Source: AA29 sp041481445
GTDB lineage: Bacteria > Acidobacteriota > Vicinamibacteria > Fen-336
DNA length: 63,158 bases
NCBI GenBank assembly: GCA_041481445.1
Contig: JBGPBV010000022.1
Span: 1 to 63,158 of the forward strand
Direction of reading: 5' to 3'
Part shown: positions 48,926 through 57,949 of the stretch, piece by piece
Layout of the letters: each line of letters begins with the position of its first letter
How positions within the stretch are numbered: the first letter of the stretch is position 1
Program-made: the position numbers and the translations under genes
The notes under the pieces: model-generated
Databases searched by the model: none
Told to the model about the DNA's origin: nothing
The model's input: the letters and a program-made list of their open reading frames with translations, nothing else

Positions 48926-51100
48926 ATGACCCGCTCTCTTCTCCTGCGGCGCGCGCGGCGCGCGGCCGCGGCCCTCTGCGCCGGGCTCGCCGTCCTGACC
49001 ACCGGCCTTCCGAGCCTCTCGGCCGTCCGCGCCGACCGCCCCAAGTACCCGGCCGCCCGGCTCTCGCCCGTGGTCCAGGACTACGGCGGTCTCAAGGTCG
49101 CCGACCCCTACCGCTGGCTCGAGAGCGCGGACGATCCCGAAACGGTGGCTTGGGTCGACGCCGAGAACGCCCTCACGCGCTCGTTCCTGGACGGCCCGCG
49201 GCGGGAGGCGATCAAGGCGCGCCTCACCGAGCTCGTCAACTACCCGCGGGTCTCCGTGCCCGAGAAGCAGGGCCGCCGCTACTTCTTCACACGCAACTCC
49301 GGCCTGCAGAACCAGTCCGTCCTCTACGTCCGTGAGGGGCTGGACGGGCCCGAGCGCCTGCTCCTCGACCCGAACACCCTGAGCGCCGACGGCACCGTCG
49401 CCCTCGTGGTGACCGCGCCCACCCAGGACGGCACCCTCCTCGGCTACGGCCTGTCGCGCAGCGGCAGCGACCGCGAAGAGCTGTACGTGCGCGACGTGGC
49501 CACCGGCAAGGACCTTCCGGACAAGGTCCTCTGGGCGCGGTTCAGCGGGATCACCTGGACGCCGGACAAGAGCGGCTTCTACTACACGCGCTACCCGCAG
49601 CCCGGCTCCGTGCCCGCGGGCGACGAGAGCTACTTCTCCAAGGTCTTCTTCCACCGTCTCGGCGACCCCCAGGAGAAGGACACGCTCGTGATCGAGAGCC
49701 CGGAGCGCAAGGAGGTCCTCTGGGCCCCGAGCCTCACCCTGGACGGCCGCTACCTCGTGCTCACCGGCTACGAGGGGGCCAGCAGCAAGACCGAGATCCA
49801 GGTGGCGGACCGGCAGGGCGACGGCAAGCCGCGGCTCCTGTTCAAGGGGTTCGCCGACGCCTGGTCCTACGTGGGCGACGCCTCTGGCCGCCTGTACTTC
49901 GCCACGGACAAGGGCGCGCCCCTGTGGCGGGTGGTGGCGGTGGACGTCGCCCACGGGGGGAGCGAGGCCCTCCCGGTGGTGGCCGAGCGGAAGGAGACGC
50001 TCGAGGGGGGCACCATCGTGAACAAGCAGGTGGTGGTGAAGTGGCTCAAGGACGCCAGCAGCCGGCTCACCGTCCACTCCCTCGACGGCAAGGAGCTCCG
50101 GCAGATCGACCTGCCGGCGCTGGGCACCGTGGGCACGTTGACGGGCGACCCCGACGACACCGAGATGGCCTTCGACTTCACCTCGTTCGCCTACCCGCGG
50201 ACGCCCTTCCGCTACGACTTCCAGTCCGGGCAGACCACCGAGTTCGCGCACATCGAGGCCAAGGTGGACACGTCCGCCTACGAGGTGAAGCAGGTCCGAT
50301 ACCCGTCGAAGGATGGGACCGAGGTCCCGATGTTCGTCGTGAGCAAGAAGGGGCTGGCCCTGGACGGCCGGCGGCCGACGATCCTGTACGGCTACGGCGG
50401 CTTCAACGTCAACATGACGCCGTTCTTCAGCAGCTCGGTGGGCTTCTGGCTCGAGAAGGGCGGGGTCTACGTGGTGGCCAACCTGCGTGGAGGCGGCGAA
50501 TACGGCGAGGCCTGGCACCAGGCGGGGATGCTCGACCGCAAGCAGAACGTGTTCGACGACTTCATCGCGGCCGCGGAGTGGCTGATCAAGAACGGCTACA
50601 CCTCGCGAGACCGGCTGGCCATCGAGGGTGGCAGCAACGGCGGGCTCCTGGTGGGAGCGGCCCTGACCCAGCGCCCGGACCTGTTCGGGGCGGTCGTGTG
50701 CCAGGTGCCGGTGGCGGACATGCTGCGCTACCACCTGTTCACGGTGGGCCGCGCCTGGATCCCGGAGTACGGCTCCGCGGACGATCCCAAGCAGTTCCCG
50801 TTCCTCTACAAGTACTCGCCGTACCACAACGTCAAGGAGGGTACGGCCTATCCGCCGACGCTGGTCACCACCGCCGACACCGACGACCGGGTGGCCCCGG
50901 GCCTGGCCAAGAAGTTCGCCGCCCGCCTCCAGAAAGCCACCGCCGGCGACGCCCCCATCCTCATCCGCGTGGAGACCAAGGCCGGCCACGGCGGCGGCAA
51001 GCCGGTCTCCAAGCAGATCGACGAGAGCGCCGACGTCTACGAGTTCCTGCTCCGGGCCTTGAAAGTGGACGGCGGAAGCGCCCAGGCCGACTCGAAGTGA
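48926..51100 (+). CDS. Prolyl oligopeptidase (peptidase family S9A)
   Basis: Predicted 724 residues, GGAGG 4 nt before the ATG. An N-terminal hydrophobic segment (ALCAGLAVLTTGLPSLSAVRA) predicts export. The seven-bladed propeller domain (about 60-450) opens DPYRWLESADDPET, then the hydrolase domain has catalytic Ser570 (EGGSNGGLLVG), the Asp of TDDRV and the His of AGHGGGKP. It cleaves short peptides after proline. It is coupled to the next gene by a GTGA overlap. Confidence 0.9.
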   Translation: MTRSLLLRRARRAAAALCAGLAVLTTGLPSLSAVRADRPKYPAARLSPVVQDYGGLKVADPYRWLESADDPETVAWVDAENALTRSFLDGPRREAIKARLTELVNYPRVSVPEKQGRRYFFTRNSGLQNQSVLYVREGLDGPERLLLDPNTLSADGTVALVVTAPTQDGTLLGYGLSRSGSDREELYVRDVATGKDLPDKVLWARFSGITWTPDKSGFYYTRYPQPGSVPAGDESYFSKVFFHRLGDPQEKDTLVIESPERKEVLWAPSLTLDGRYLVLTGYEGASSKTEIQVADRQGDGKPRLLFKGFADAWSYVGDASGRLYFATDKGAPLWRVVAVDVAHGGSEALPVVAERKETLEGGTIVNKQVVVKWLKDASSRLTVHSLDGKELRQIDLPALGTVGTLTGDPDDTEMAFDFTSFAYPRTPFRYDFQSGQTTEFAHIEAKVDTSAYEVKQVRYPSKDGTEVPMFVVSKKGLALDGRRPTILYGYGGFNVNMTPFFSSSVGFWLEKGGVYVVANLRGGGEYGEAWHQAGMLDRKQNVFDDFIAAAEWLIKNGYTSRDRLAIEGGSNGGLLVGAALTQRPDLFGAVVCQVPVADMLRYHLFTVGRAWIPEYGSADDPKQFPFLYKYSPYHNVKEGTAYPPTLVTTADTDDRVAPGLAKKFAARLQKATAGDAPILIRVETKAGHGGGKPVSKQIDESADVYEFLLRALKVDGGSAQADSK

Positions 51101-51609
51101 GCGCGCGCAAGGCCGGGGGGCCGCCCGCCGATCGGGACAAGGCGGTGCGCGAGCACGTCCTCTACGTGCTGCGCGGCGGGGGCGCCCACGTCGGCTTCGA
51201 CAAGGCCCTGGCCGGCCTGCCCGCCCGCCTGCGCGGCACGAAGCCGGAAGGGCTGCCGTTCTCGCCCTGGCGGCTCCTCGAGCACATGCGCATCGCGCAA
51301 TGGGACATCCTGGAATTCAGCCGGGACGCGAAGCACGTCTCCCCGAAATGGCCGGCCGGCTACTGGCCGGAGGGCGACGCTCCGTCCCACGCCGCGGCCT
51401 GGGACAAGAGCGTGAAGGCTTTCCGCGCCGACCTGGCCGCGATGGAGGCGCTCGTGGCCGATCCCGCGAGCGACCTGCTGGTGCCGTTCCCGCACGGAGA
51501 CGGCCAGACCCTGCTCCGGGAGGCGCTGCTGGTGGCGGACCACAACGCCTACCACCTGGGCCAGCTGGTCGAGGTGAGGAGGCTCCTCGGGGCCTGGTCG
51601 GCGGCCTAG
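51097..51609 (+). CDS. DinB-like four-helix protein
   Basis: Predicted 170 residues from a GTG that overlaps the peptidase stop (GTGA). The pattern SPWRLLEHMRIAQWDIL and, near the C-terminus, LLVADHNAYHLGQLVEVRRLL supply the His residues (one in the second helix, two in the last) that bind metal in the DinB/YfiT superfamily. Such proteins include thiol transferases and uncharacterised stress proteins; the reaction here is unknown. The frame is open far upstream, but only the GTG at 51097 makes sense. Confidence 0.75.
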   Translation: MSARKAGGPPADRDKAVREHVLYVLRGGGAHVGFDKALAGLPARLRGTKPEGLPFSPWRLLEHMRIAQWDILEFSRDAKHVSPKWPAGYWPEGDAPSHAAAWDKSVKAFRADLAAMEALVADPASDLLVPFPHGDGQTLLREALLVADHNAYHLGQLVEVRRLLGAWSAA

Positions 51610-51610
51610 C

Positions 51611-51886
51611 CTAGCTTCCGCCCGAGCGGCGCGGGATGTTGAGCTTCCCGAAGCCGCGGGTGTTCTGCCGGCCCTTCCACGGCTGACGCGTGGTGTGCTT
51701 GGGCGGCGCGGGGGCCGGGCGCTGCGCCTCTTCGGGAGCCGGTTCCGTCGACTGCGCGACGTCCTTCGCGCGCGTGGCGCGCTCCGCCTCCTCGTCCTTG
51801 GTGAGGTGGCACTGCTTGTATTTGCGGCCGGACCCGCAGTGGCACGGGTCGTTGCGGCCCAGCGGCGGTCGTATGGGTTCTGCCAC
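51611..51886 (-). CDS. SEC-C motif small zinc-binding protein
   Basis: Predicted 91 residues from a GTG at 51886. Residues 9-27 (GRNDPCHCGSGRKYKQCH) are the SEC-C zinc motif found at the end of SecA and in many small proteins. The remainder is charged, then Pro-rich and basic. No clear ribosome binding site. It converges on the DinB gene (stops 1 nt apart) and lies directly downstream of the long inverted repeat at 51907. Confidence 0.75.
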   Translation of the reverse strand: MAEPIRPPLGRNDPCHCGSGRKYKQCHLTKDEEAERATRAKDVAQSTEPAPEEAQRPAPAPPKHTTRQPWKGRQNTRGFGKLNIPRRSGGS

Positions 51887-51906
51887 GGGTTTACTTTACT
51901 TCAATC

Positions 51907-51993
51907 TCAGGGGGGGAACTCACTGGGCCCCACGATGGCAGTGAGCTCCCCCCCTGAAACCCCCCGTCGCTCGGCGCTGCACGGCGCAGCGCC
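51907..51993. repeat. Long inverted repeat followed by a second hairpin
   Basis: Arms of 19 nt (TCAGGGGGGGAACTCACTG at 51907-51925 and its complement at 51939-51957) pair at 18 of 19 positions around a 13-nt loop. A second stem follows: GGCGCTGC-ACGGC-GCAGCGCC (51973-51993). The tetramer AGCTCACTG recurs at the right arm and again near 51995. It lies between two minus-strand genes (135-nt gap). It may be a transcription terminator for the gene at 52022 or a relict mobile or REP-like element. Confidence 0.65.
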
Positions 51994-52021
51994 AAGCTCA
52001 CTGGTCTCGCTGCCCGGGCGC

Positions 52022-53437
52022 TCAACGCAAACGGCGGGTCAGGCCCAGGATCAGGCCGAAGCCGAACAGCAGGCCCTCGTAGGCGGCCATCACGGTGCGC
52101 GTGACCGGGCCCATCTCACGCTCGCCGAGCAGGCGCGCCAGCGGCGTGAGGCCGACCTGCGAGCCCTGGAACGCGCGGGCCATGGCGTTCAGGCTGGCCC
52201 CCGCCAGCGACCGGCCGGCCCAGGTCAGGGCCATGCCCGCCAGCGCGCAGCACAACCCGGCCACCAGCGCGGCCATCACCCGCTCGCCGCCGCGGGGCGC
52301 GGCCATCCCGCCTTCCGGCCGCGGCGTGGCCAGCGTGTAACCCAGGCCGGCGGCGGCGCCGAGGCCCAGGCCCTCGAGCCCGCCGCCCACCATCCAGAGG
52401 TCGTGGCCGAACAGCGCGGCCAGCGTCCACCGGCCGATGACGTGGGCGGCGAATCCCACCACGGCGCCGCCGAGCGAGCCCAGCGCGACCAGGGCCAGCC
52501 CGCGCAGCGATCGGGCGAGCGCTTCCGCCATGGCCAGGCCGGCGCCGACCCCGGCCGCGCCAAGGCCGCCGACCAGGGCGCCCACCAGCGCGAGCGGCAC
52601 CAGCACGCTCGCGGGCGCGGACGAGCCGGGGGCCAGGACCAGCGCGAGCCCGCCCAGCCCGCCGCCGACCAGGCCGGCCACGGCGCCCCCGGCCGAGGCT
52701 CCCGTCCAGCGGCGGCCGGCCAGGCGGAGGGCGCGCCGCATCCGCATCCCGACGAGGAGCCGCGCGGCGGTGAGGCCGCCGGGCGGACCGATCAGGGGGA
52801 CGGGGCCGGCACCGGGGACGTCCCACCGCGTGTCGCGCAGGAGCGCGCGCGCGGCTTCGTGACCCGGCCGCTGCCCGAGACGCCGTAGGGCTTCGTCGGT
52901 GCCGAGCGCGTGCAGCGCCTCCGCCGCCTCGCGCGGCTCCGCTTCGCCCTCTTCGCTCGCCGCGACCGGGCCCGTCGCGAGCAGCCGCCGGAGCGCCGCC
53001 TCCCAGGGATCGGTCTCGGCCGCGCCCGCGGGCGCGTCCGCCGCGGGGTCGAGGGGGCCCTCGTCCGGCTCCTCCGCCACCGCCTGGAACACGAACTGGT
53101 AGCCGTGGCGCGACACCGTCCGCACGAACGCCGGCTCGCGGGACTGGTCTCCCAGCGCCCGCCGCAGGCTCCGCACGGCCTGGGTGAGCGCACCGTCCGA
53201 CACCACGACGTCGCTCCAGACGACGTCGAGGATGTCGCGCCGCGGCACCGCCTCGTGCCGCCGCCGCACGAGCAGGATCAGGAGGTCGAGGTAGCGCGGG
53301 ATGAGGGGGACCTCGCGGCCGCCGCGGAGGAGGACGCGCCGGGCCGGAGAGAGCGTGAACTCGCCGAAGCGGTACCGCGAGCGGCCGGCGGGAGCCGGAG
53401 GGCCGGGCTCCCCCCTCAGCGGTCCCCTCGGAAGCAC
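52022..53437 (-). CDS. Winged-helix DNA-binding (CadC/OmpR-type) domain fused to a multi-TM glycine-rich region
   Basis: Predicted 471 residues from GTG 53437. Residues about 20-120 are a Trans_reg_C winged helix (YRFGEFTLSPARRVLLRGG, LLVRRRHEAVPRRDILDVVW, DGALTQAVRSLRRALGD, VRTVSRHGYQFVFQ). An acidic linker about 125-230 is followed by six to eight hydrophobic, Gly/Ala-rich segments (GAVAGLVGGGLGGLALVLAP, LVPLALVGALVGGLGAAG and others). CadC-type membrane regulators have one membrane span; here most of the protein is membrane-embedded. The ligand is unknown. It overlaps the 75-residue gene by 22 nt, and the start is inferred from that. Confidence 0.75.
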   Translation of the reverse strand: MLPRGPLRGEPGPPAPAGRSRYRFGEFTLSPARRVLLRGGREVPLIPRYLDLLILLVRRRHEAVPRRDILDVVWSDVVVSDGALTQAVRSLRRALGDQSREPAFVRTVSRHGYQFVFQAVAEEPDEGPLDPAADAPAGAAETDPWEAALRRLLATGPVAASEEGEAEPREAAEALHALGTDEALRRLGQRPGHEAARALLRDTRWDVPGAGPVPLIGPPGGLTAARLLVGMRMRRALRLAGRRWTGASAGGAVAGLVGGGLGGLALVLAPGSSAPASVLVPLALVGALVGGLGAAGVGAGLAMAEALARSLRGLALVALGSLGGAVVGFAAHVIGRWTLAALFGHDLWMVGGGLEGLGLGAAAGLGYTLATPRPEGGMAAPRGGERVMAALVAGLCCALAGMALTWAGRSLAGASLNAMARAFQGSQVGLTPLARLLGEREMGPVTRTVMAAYEGLLFGFGLILGLTRRLR

Positions 53438-53643
53438 AGCCCCGCCAGCTCTTCCGCCCGCTGTGCGCCCACGAACGCGACCAGGCCCCGCCGGATGGTC
53501 TCCTGGAGGGCCACCAGGGTGGCGTCGTCGACCGGGCCCTCGCCCACCCCATGCTTCGCGCACAGGTGCCGGGCCACGGCGTCCGCCGTGTTGGCCCCGA
53601 GGTGCGGCGTCAAGACCTGCGCGATGCGCGCGGGTACGTCCAT
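53416..53643 (-). CDS. Hypothetical protein, 75 aa
   Basis: Starts MDVPARIAQVLTPHLGANTA and looks fully helical, with an Asp/Val pattern (DDATLVALQETIRRGLVAFVG) and a Cys near the end (LAGLCFRGDR). GAGGACGGCCAGGA upstream may be its ribosome binding site. It resembles small helical proteins often found with regulators, but I do not recognise it. The overlap with the winged-helix fusion gene suggests coupling and a shared role. A partner or regulator of the fusion protein is possible. Confidence 0.6.
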   Translation of the reverse strand: MDVPARIAQVLTPHLGANTADAVARHLCAKHGVGEGPVDDATLVALQETIRRGLVAFVGAQRAEELAGLCFRGDR

Positions 53644-53747
53644 TCCTGGCCGTCCTCGCTCGGCCCGAGACGTCGTGAACGCGCCTCGCGCCGGGTGAAC
53701 CGTGGTGGCGAAGGGGACAGAGGATAGCACGCGCGCACGCGGGGCCA

Positions 53748-55709
53748 TCAGCCGCGCGGCTCGGAACGGCCGGGGCGAGCGGTGGGACGGCGTCCCAGGC
53801 GCGTGACCAGGCGCAGGACCTCGGCCACCGCGCGCGCGGAGGCCATCTCCCCCAGCGGACGATGCGGCGCGTCTCCCTCGAACGCGGCGGGGATGGTGGC
53901 CAGCGTGCCCTCGGCCAGGCGCGGGGCGAAGGCGTCCACCCAGCGCCAGGCCTCGGCCTTGGCCGCCTCGCCGTTCACGCGGATGAGGGCATCGAAGTAG
54001 AGAGCGGCCAGGCAGGGCCAGGCCGCGCCCCGATCGAGAGCGGGGCCGCGGGCCCCGGCCTCGCCCGCGCTCCCCGCGTAGCGCGGGTCGGCGGCGGCCA
54101 GCGAGCGCAGGCCCACCGGCGTGACCAGCGCGCGGCGCACGACGTCGAGGACGCTCTGCGCCTTGTCCCGCGGGAGCAGCGCGTGCGGGAGGCCGATGGC
54201 GTGGAGCTGATGCGGCCGCAAGGAGAAATCGGCGCCGGTGGCGTCGACCACGTCGGCCAGGTACCCGTGACGGTCCGACCAGAACGCGCGCAGGAACGAC
54301 TCGCGCGCGCGGGCAGCGAGGGAGGCCCACTCCCCCGCCCGCGCCGACTGTCCGGCCGCGCGGGCCAGGTCGGCACCGATGAGCAGGGCGCTGTACCAGA
54401 GGGCCTGCACCTCGACCGCGAAGCCGCGGCGGGGCGCTCTCTCGCCGTCCTCCAGGGCCGGCCCCAGCGGGTTGGCCCCCTCCTCGTGGGCGAGCAGCCC
54501 CTCCGCGGAGACGCCCACACCCGGACGCGCTCCCGCGCGGTAGCTGTCCAGGATGGCCAGGAGCGACCCCTGGAGCCGGGACCGGATGAACTCCTGGTCG
54601 CCGGTGGCCTCGCGGAAGCGCTCCACCGCGACCACCCACCAGAGGCCGGCGTCGGGCTCGTGGCCGCGGAGGTCGTCGCCCCTCTCGCGCGCGGGGGCCG
54701 GCGGGGCCTCGACCTGCGCGGTGAGCGAGAGGAGGAGGGCGCGGGCGTCGTCGTGGCGGCCGCTGGCCAGGCAGAGGCCGGGGAGCGCGATGAGGGCCTC
54801 GCGGACGGACGCCGTCGCCGAAGGGTATCCCGACAGGATCGCCCGCCCCGCCCCCCGCACGCGCACGACGAACGCGTCGGCGGCGCGGCGGAGGTCGGGC
54901 ACGAGCCCCTCGCCCGAGTCGCCCAGCGCGCGCACGCGGCGGCGCTCGCTGGCCACCCGGACGAGCGGGTCCGTGGCCGCCGGGATCGAGCCCGCCCAGG
55001 CCACGAACGCCGCGACCCCCCCGGGGCGGAGAACGATGCGGAAGACTCCCGGGCTGTACAGGTCCTCCCGGGGAGCACGTCCGCGCTCCGCCTCCCGCGC
55101 GTATCGGAACCCGCGGTACCAGACGGAGTCCGGCTCCCAGCTCGCGCCCGCCATCCGCAGGGCGAGGGGCGGACATCCCTCGTAGGGCTGGAGCACCACG
55201 TCCGGTCCGGACCGCGTCGAGCCCGGGCGCACGCTCGCGTTCTCGCGCTGGCGGGCCTCCGGCTCGCGGTACGCGAGCAGGGGGCGCACCTCCAGCATCG
55301 CCGGCTCCGCGCCTTCCAGCTGGTAGGCGAGGACGACCGCGGGCTCCCCGTGCAGGCGGGCCACCGTGCGCGAGAGGCGGCGGCCGGCCACCTCCCAGGT
55401 CAGGGTGGGGAGCGGATCCAGGACGAAGGCGTCGGCGTGCTCGAACCCGCGCGGATGGAAGACGTCGCCGTAGTCGTTGGTCCCCAGCTCCCGGCGCGCG
55501 CCGTCACAGAAGAGGGACTCCTCGACGCGCGAGAGGAGGACGAGGCGCGGGGAGCCAAGGGCGGCGGCCACGAGCAGCCCATGGCCGGCCCGCGTGTGCA
55601 GGCCGAGCACGGTGTCGGCGGCCCAGCCCCCCAGCCCGTCGGCGAGGAGCCATTCCCGGCGCGAGGCCAGGGCCACGTCCCGAACGACTTCGGCCCCCAG
55701 CCTCAGCAC
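53748..55709 (-). CDS. Glycogen debranching enzyme (amylo-alpha-1,6-glucosidase, GH133-like)
   Basis: Predicted 653 residues from a GTG. The N-terminal beta domain (about 1-250) has REWLLADGLGGWAADTVLGLHTR, then SRVEESLFCDG and LGTNDYGDVFHP; the C-terminal (alpha/alpha)6 domain has GLCLASGRHDDARALLLSL, EPDAGLWWVVAVERF, LWYSALLIG and HQLHAIGLPHALL. This is the archaeal or bacterial GDE type that removes alpha-1,6 branches of glycogen. No other glycogen gene is in view. It lies 27 nt after the DedA stop, on the same strand, probably in one transcript. Confidence 0.9.
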   Translation of the reverse strand: MLRLGAEVVRDVALASRREWLLADGLGGWAADTVLGLHTRAGHGLLVAAALGSPRLVLLSRVEESLFCDGARRELGTNDYGDVFHPRGFEHADAFVLDPLPTLTWEVAGRRLSRTVARLHGEPAVVLAYQLEGAEPAMLEVRPLLAYREPEARQRENASVRPGSTRSGPDVVLQPYEGCPPLALRMAGASWEPDSVWYRGFRYAREAERGRAPREDLYSPGVFRIVLRPGGVAAFVAWAGSIPAATDPLVRVASERRRVRALGDSGEGLVPDLRRAADAFVVRVRGAGRAILSGYPSATASVREALIALPGLCLASGRHDDARALLLSLTAQVEAPPAPARERGDDLRGHEPDAGLWWVVAVERFREATGDQEFIRSRLQGSLLAILDSYRAGARPGVGVSAEGLLAHEEGANPLGPALEDGERAPRRGFAVEVQALWYSALLIGADLARAAGQSARAGEWASLAARARESFLRAFWSDRHGYLADVVDATGADFSLRPHQLHAIGLPHALLPRDKAQSVLDVVRRALVTPVGLRSLAAADPRYAGSAGEAGARGPALDRGAAWPCLAALYFDALIRVNGEAAKAEAWRWVDAFAPRLAEGTLATIPAAFEGDAPHRPLGEMASARAVAEVLRLVTRLGRRPTARPGRSEPRG

Positions 55710-55736
55710 CCGTGGCCCCGCGGCATCGGCGCGAGA

Positions 55737-56390
55737 TTATACCGGGGCGCGCTTGGCCTCCACGCGGTGCTTCACGTACTCGACCAGGGCGGGCAGGAGG
55801 GAGATCGCGATGATGGCGAGGATCACCACGCTGAAGTTGCTCTTCACGAAGGGCAGGTTGCCGAAGAAGTAGCCGGCGAAGAGGCACACCGAGGCCCAGA
55901 GGATCCCCCCCACCACGTTGTAGCCCAGGAACTGCGGGTAGCTCATCCTGCCCACGCCGGCCACGAAGGGGGCGAAGGTGCGGACGATCGGCACGAAGCG
56001 GGCGATGATGATGGTCTTGCCTCCGTACTTCTCGTAGAACGCGTGCGTCTTCCGCAGGTGCTCCGGGTTGAAGAAGCGCGACTTCGGATAGTGGAAGACC
56101 TTCGGTCCGAGGTAGGCGCCGATCGCGTAGTTGACGGTGTCCCCGAGGATGGCGGCCGCGGAGACGAGGAAGAAGAGCGGCCAGAGGCGGAGCACGCCCA
56201 GCCCGGCGAAGCTCCCCGCCGCGAACAGGAGCGAGTCCCCGGGCAGGAAGGGCGTGACCACCAGCCCCGTCTCCAGGAACACGATGAGGAAGAGCAGCCC
56301 GTAGGTATGGGCCCCGTAGCTCTGGATGATCTCGGCCAGATGCTGGTCGAGGTGAAGGAAGAGGTCGGCGAGCGATTTGACGAAGTCCAT
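55737..56390 (-). CDS. DedA-family membrane protein
   Basis: Predicted 217 residues; GGGGAGGAC directly precedes the ATG at 56390. The family motif is FLPGDSLLFAAGSFAGLG (about 55-72), followed by GDTVNYAIGAYLGPKVF and the charged FARFVPIVRTFAPFVAG-like block (IIARFVPIVRTFAPFVAGVG). DedA proteins are inner-membrane flippases or transporters for phospholipids or undecaprenyl phosphate carriers, needed for envelope homeostasis. Divergent from the Ser/Thr kinase gene. Confidence 0.9.
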   Translation of the reverse strand: MDFVKSLADLFLHLDQHLAEIIQSYGAHTYGLLFLIVFLETGLVVTPFLPGDSLLFAAGSFAGLGVLRLWPLFFLVSAAAILGDTVNYAIGAYLGPKVFHYPKSRFFNPEHLRKTHAFYEKYGGKTIIIARFVPIVRTFAPFVAGVGRMSYPQFLGYNVVGGILWASVCLFAGYFFGNLPFVKSNFSVVILAIIAISLLPALVEYVKHRVEAKRAPV

Positions 56391-56458
56391 GTCCTCCCCA
56401 GGCGGCCGCGGCCGCGACGGCGGCGAGCCCCACATCTTACCAAGCGCGCCACCGCGGG

Positions 56459-56464
56459 TATCAT
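56459..56464 (+). promoter_or_regulatory. -10 element of a leaderless transcript for the Ser/Thr kinase gene
   Basis: TATCAT ends 6 nt before the GTG start at 56471; no ribosome binding site is present, so transcription probably starts at the codon. Confidence 0.4.
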
Positions 56465-56470
56465 CCCGAG

Positions 56471-57949
56471 GTGGGAGACGCGGGTTCCCGGATGCTGGGT
56501 CGCTACGAGATCCGGGAGGAGATCGGGCGCGGGATGATGGGCGTGGTCTACCGCGCCCTCGATCCCGCGCTCGGGCGGACGGTGGCCCTCAAGACGGTGA
56601 ACCTGCACCTGGCCGTCCCCGACGAGGACGCCGCCGGGTTCGAGCAGCGCTTCCTCAACGAGGCGCGGGCGGCCGCCGGGCTGAGCCATCCCGGCATCGT
56701 GGTCGTGCACGACGTGGGCCGGGACCCCGGCAGCGCCAGCCTCTACATCGCGCTCGAGTACCTCGAGGGGGAGACCCTGGCCGAGCGCGTCCGGCGAGAG
56801 GGGCCGCTCCAATGGCGGGAGGCGCTGCGCATCACCGCGCGGGTGGCCGAGGCGCTCCAGCACGCGCACCAGCGCCACATCGTGCACCGGGACGTCAAGC
56901 CGGCCAACATCATGGTCCTCCCCAGCGGCCAGCCGAAGCTGATGGACTTCGGCATCGCGAAGGTCCCGGCCTCGCAGCTCACGAGCAAGGGCGAGTTCTT
57001 CGGCACCCCGTCCTACATGTCCCCGGAGCAGGCGGCGGGCGAGGTGCTGGACGGCCGCAGCGACGTCTTCTCGCTGGGCTCGGTGCTGTACGTGATGCTG
57101 ACCGGGAAGCGCGCGTTCGACGCCCCCAGCGTGACCGCCATCCTCGCCCGCCTGGCCAGCAAGGACCCCACGCCGCCCTCCAAGGTGGTCCCGGCCCTGC
57201 CCGCGGTGGTGGACGACATCGTGGCGCGCGCGCTGGCCAAGGACCTGGCCCGGCGGTACGCAACGGCGCAGATGATGGCGGAGGACATCGCGGACGTCCT
57301 GGCCGGCCGCACGCCCCGCCATCGCGCGACCTGGACACCGTCCTCCCCGGCCGAGGACACGATCCGCTCGCCGTCCACAGGCAGACCCCCCCCCGAGCCG
57401 CCGACCGCCGACCTCCACGAGCCGTCGGCCGCGGCCGGCGTCCCCGCCTCGCGATCCCGCGACGGCAGCCTGATCCTCCGTCTGGCCGACCGCGTGGGAC
57501 GGCGCGGCGTCGCCGTGCTGGTGGCGCTGCTCGCGCTCGGGATCGGCGTCCCGCTCCTGGCGCGATGGCCGGCCTCCTCCCTGCCCCTGCCCCTTCCCCT
57601 GCCGACCCTGCCGTCGGTCTTCGAGCCCGGCCATCTCGAGATCAGCCTCGACCACCCGCTGCGCAGCGGCACGTTGCGGGTCTACGTCGACGACGACCAG
57701 GTCGTCGAGGAGGCGCTCTCGGGGAAGGTCACGAAGAAGATCCTGAACTTCCGCCTGCGCAAGGGCTCGAGCAAGCAGGTCCTGGACGTCACTCCCGGCG
57801 AGCACGTGATCCGGGTGGAGGTGGAGGGCGGCGGGTTCGACGGGTCCCGGCGCATCCGGGGCACGTTCAAGAGCGGCGAGACGCGGCGCCTCGACGCCAC
57901 CATCGACGGCCTGATCAAGAAGGACCTCTCGCTCGTCTGGGGGATGTGA
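56471..57949 (+). CDS. Membrane Ser/Thr protein kinase (Pkn2/PASTA-less type)
   Basis: Predicted 492 residues. Kinase domain about 9-280: GRGMMGVVYRA (ATP loop), VALKTVN (Lys), VHRDVKPANIM (catalytic Asp), MDFGIAK (Mg site), GTPSYMSPEQ, DGRSDVFSLG. A Pro/Ser-rich juxtamembrane linker, a TM helix about 345-364 (VAVLVALLALGIGVPLLA), then an extracytoplasmic beta domain about 378-492 (HLEISLDHPLRSGTLRVYVD, HVIRVEVEGGGFDG) with no PASTA repeats. It probably senses outside conditions. It is coupled by a GTGA overlap to the osmolyte-type transporter genes, which it may regulate. Confidence 0.85.
   Translation: MGDAGSRMLGRYEIREEIGRGMMGVVYRALDPALGRTVALKTVNLHLAVPDEDAAGFEQRFLNEARAAAGLSHPGIVVVHDVGRDPGSASLYIALEYLEGETLAERVRREGPLQWREALRITARVAEALQHAHQRHIVHRDVKPANIMVLPSGQPKLMDFGIAKVPASQLTSKGEFFGTPSYMSPEQAAGEVLDGRSDVFSLGSVLYVMLTGKRAFDAPSVTAILARLASKDPTPPSKVVPALPAVVDDIVARALAKDLARRYATAQMMAEDIADVLAGRTPRHRATWTPSSPAEDTIRSPSTGRPPPEPPTADLHEPSAAAGVPASRSRDGSLILRLADRVGRRGVAVLVALLALGIGVPLLARWPASSLPLPLPLPTLPSVFEPGHLEISLDHPLRSGTLRVYVDDDQVVEEALSGKVTKKILNFRLRKGSSKQVLDVTPGEHVIRVEVEGGGFDGSRRIRGTFKSGETRRLDATIDGLIKKDLSLVWGM

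Noticed and set aside
51097..51609. Reading this region as part of a 561-codon gene starting near 49924
   Set aside because: The upstream portion is the shadow frame of the prolyl oligopeptidase; the GTG overlapping its stop gives a complete DinB-like protein.
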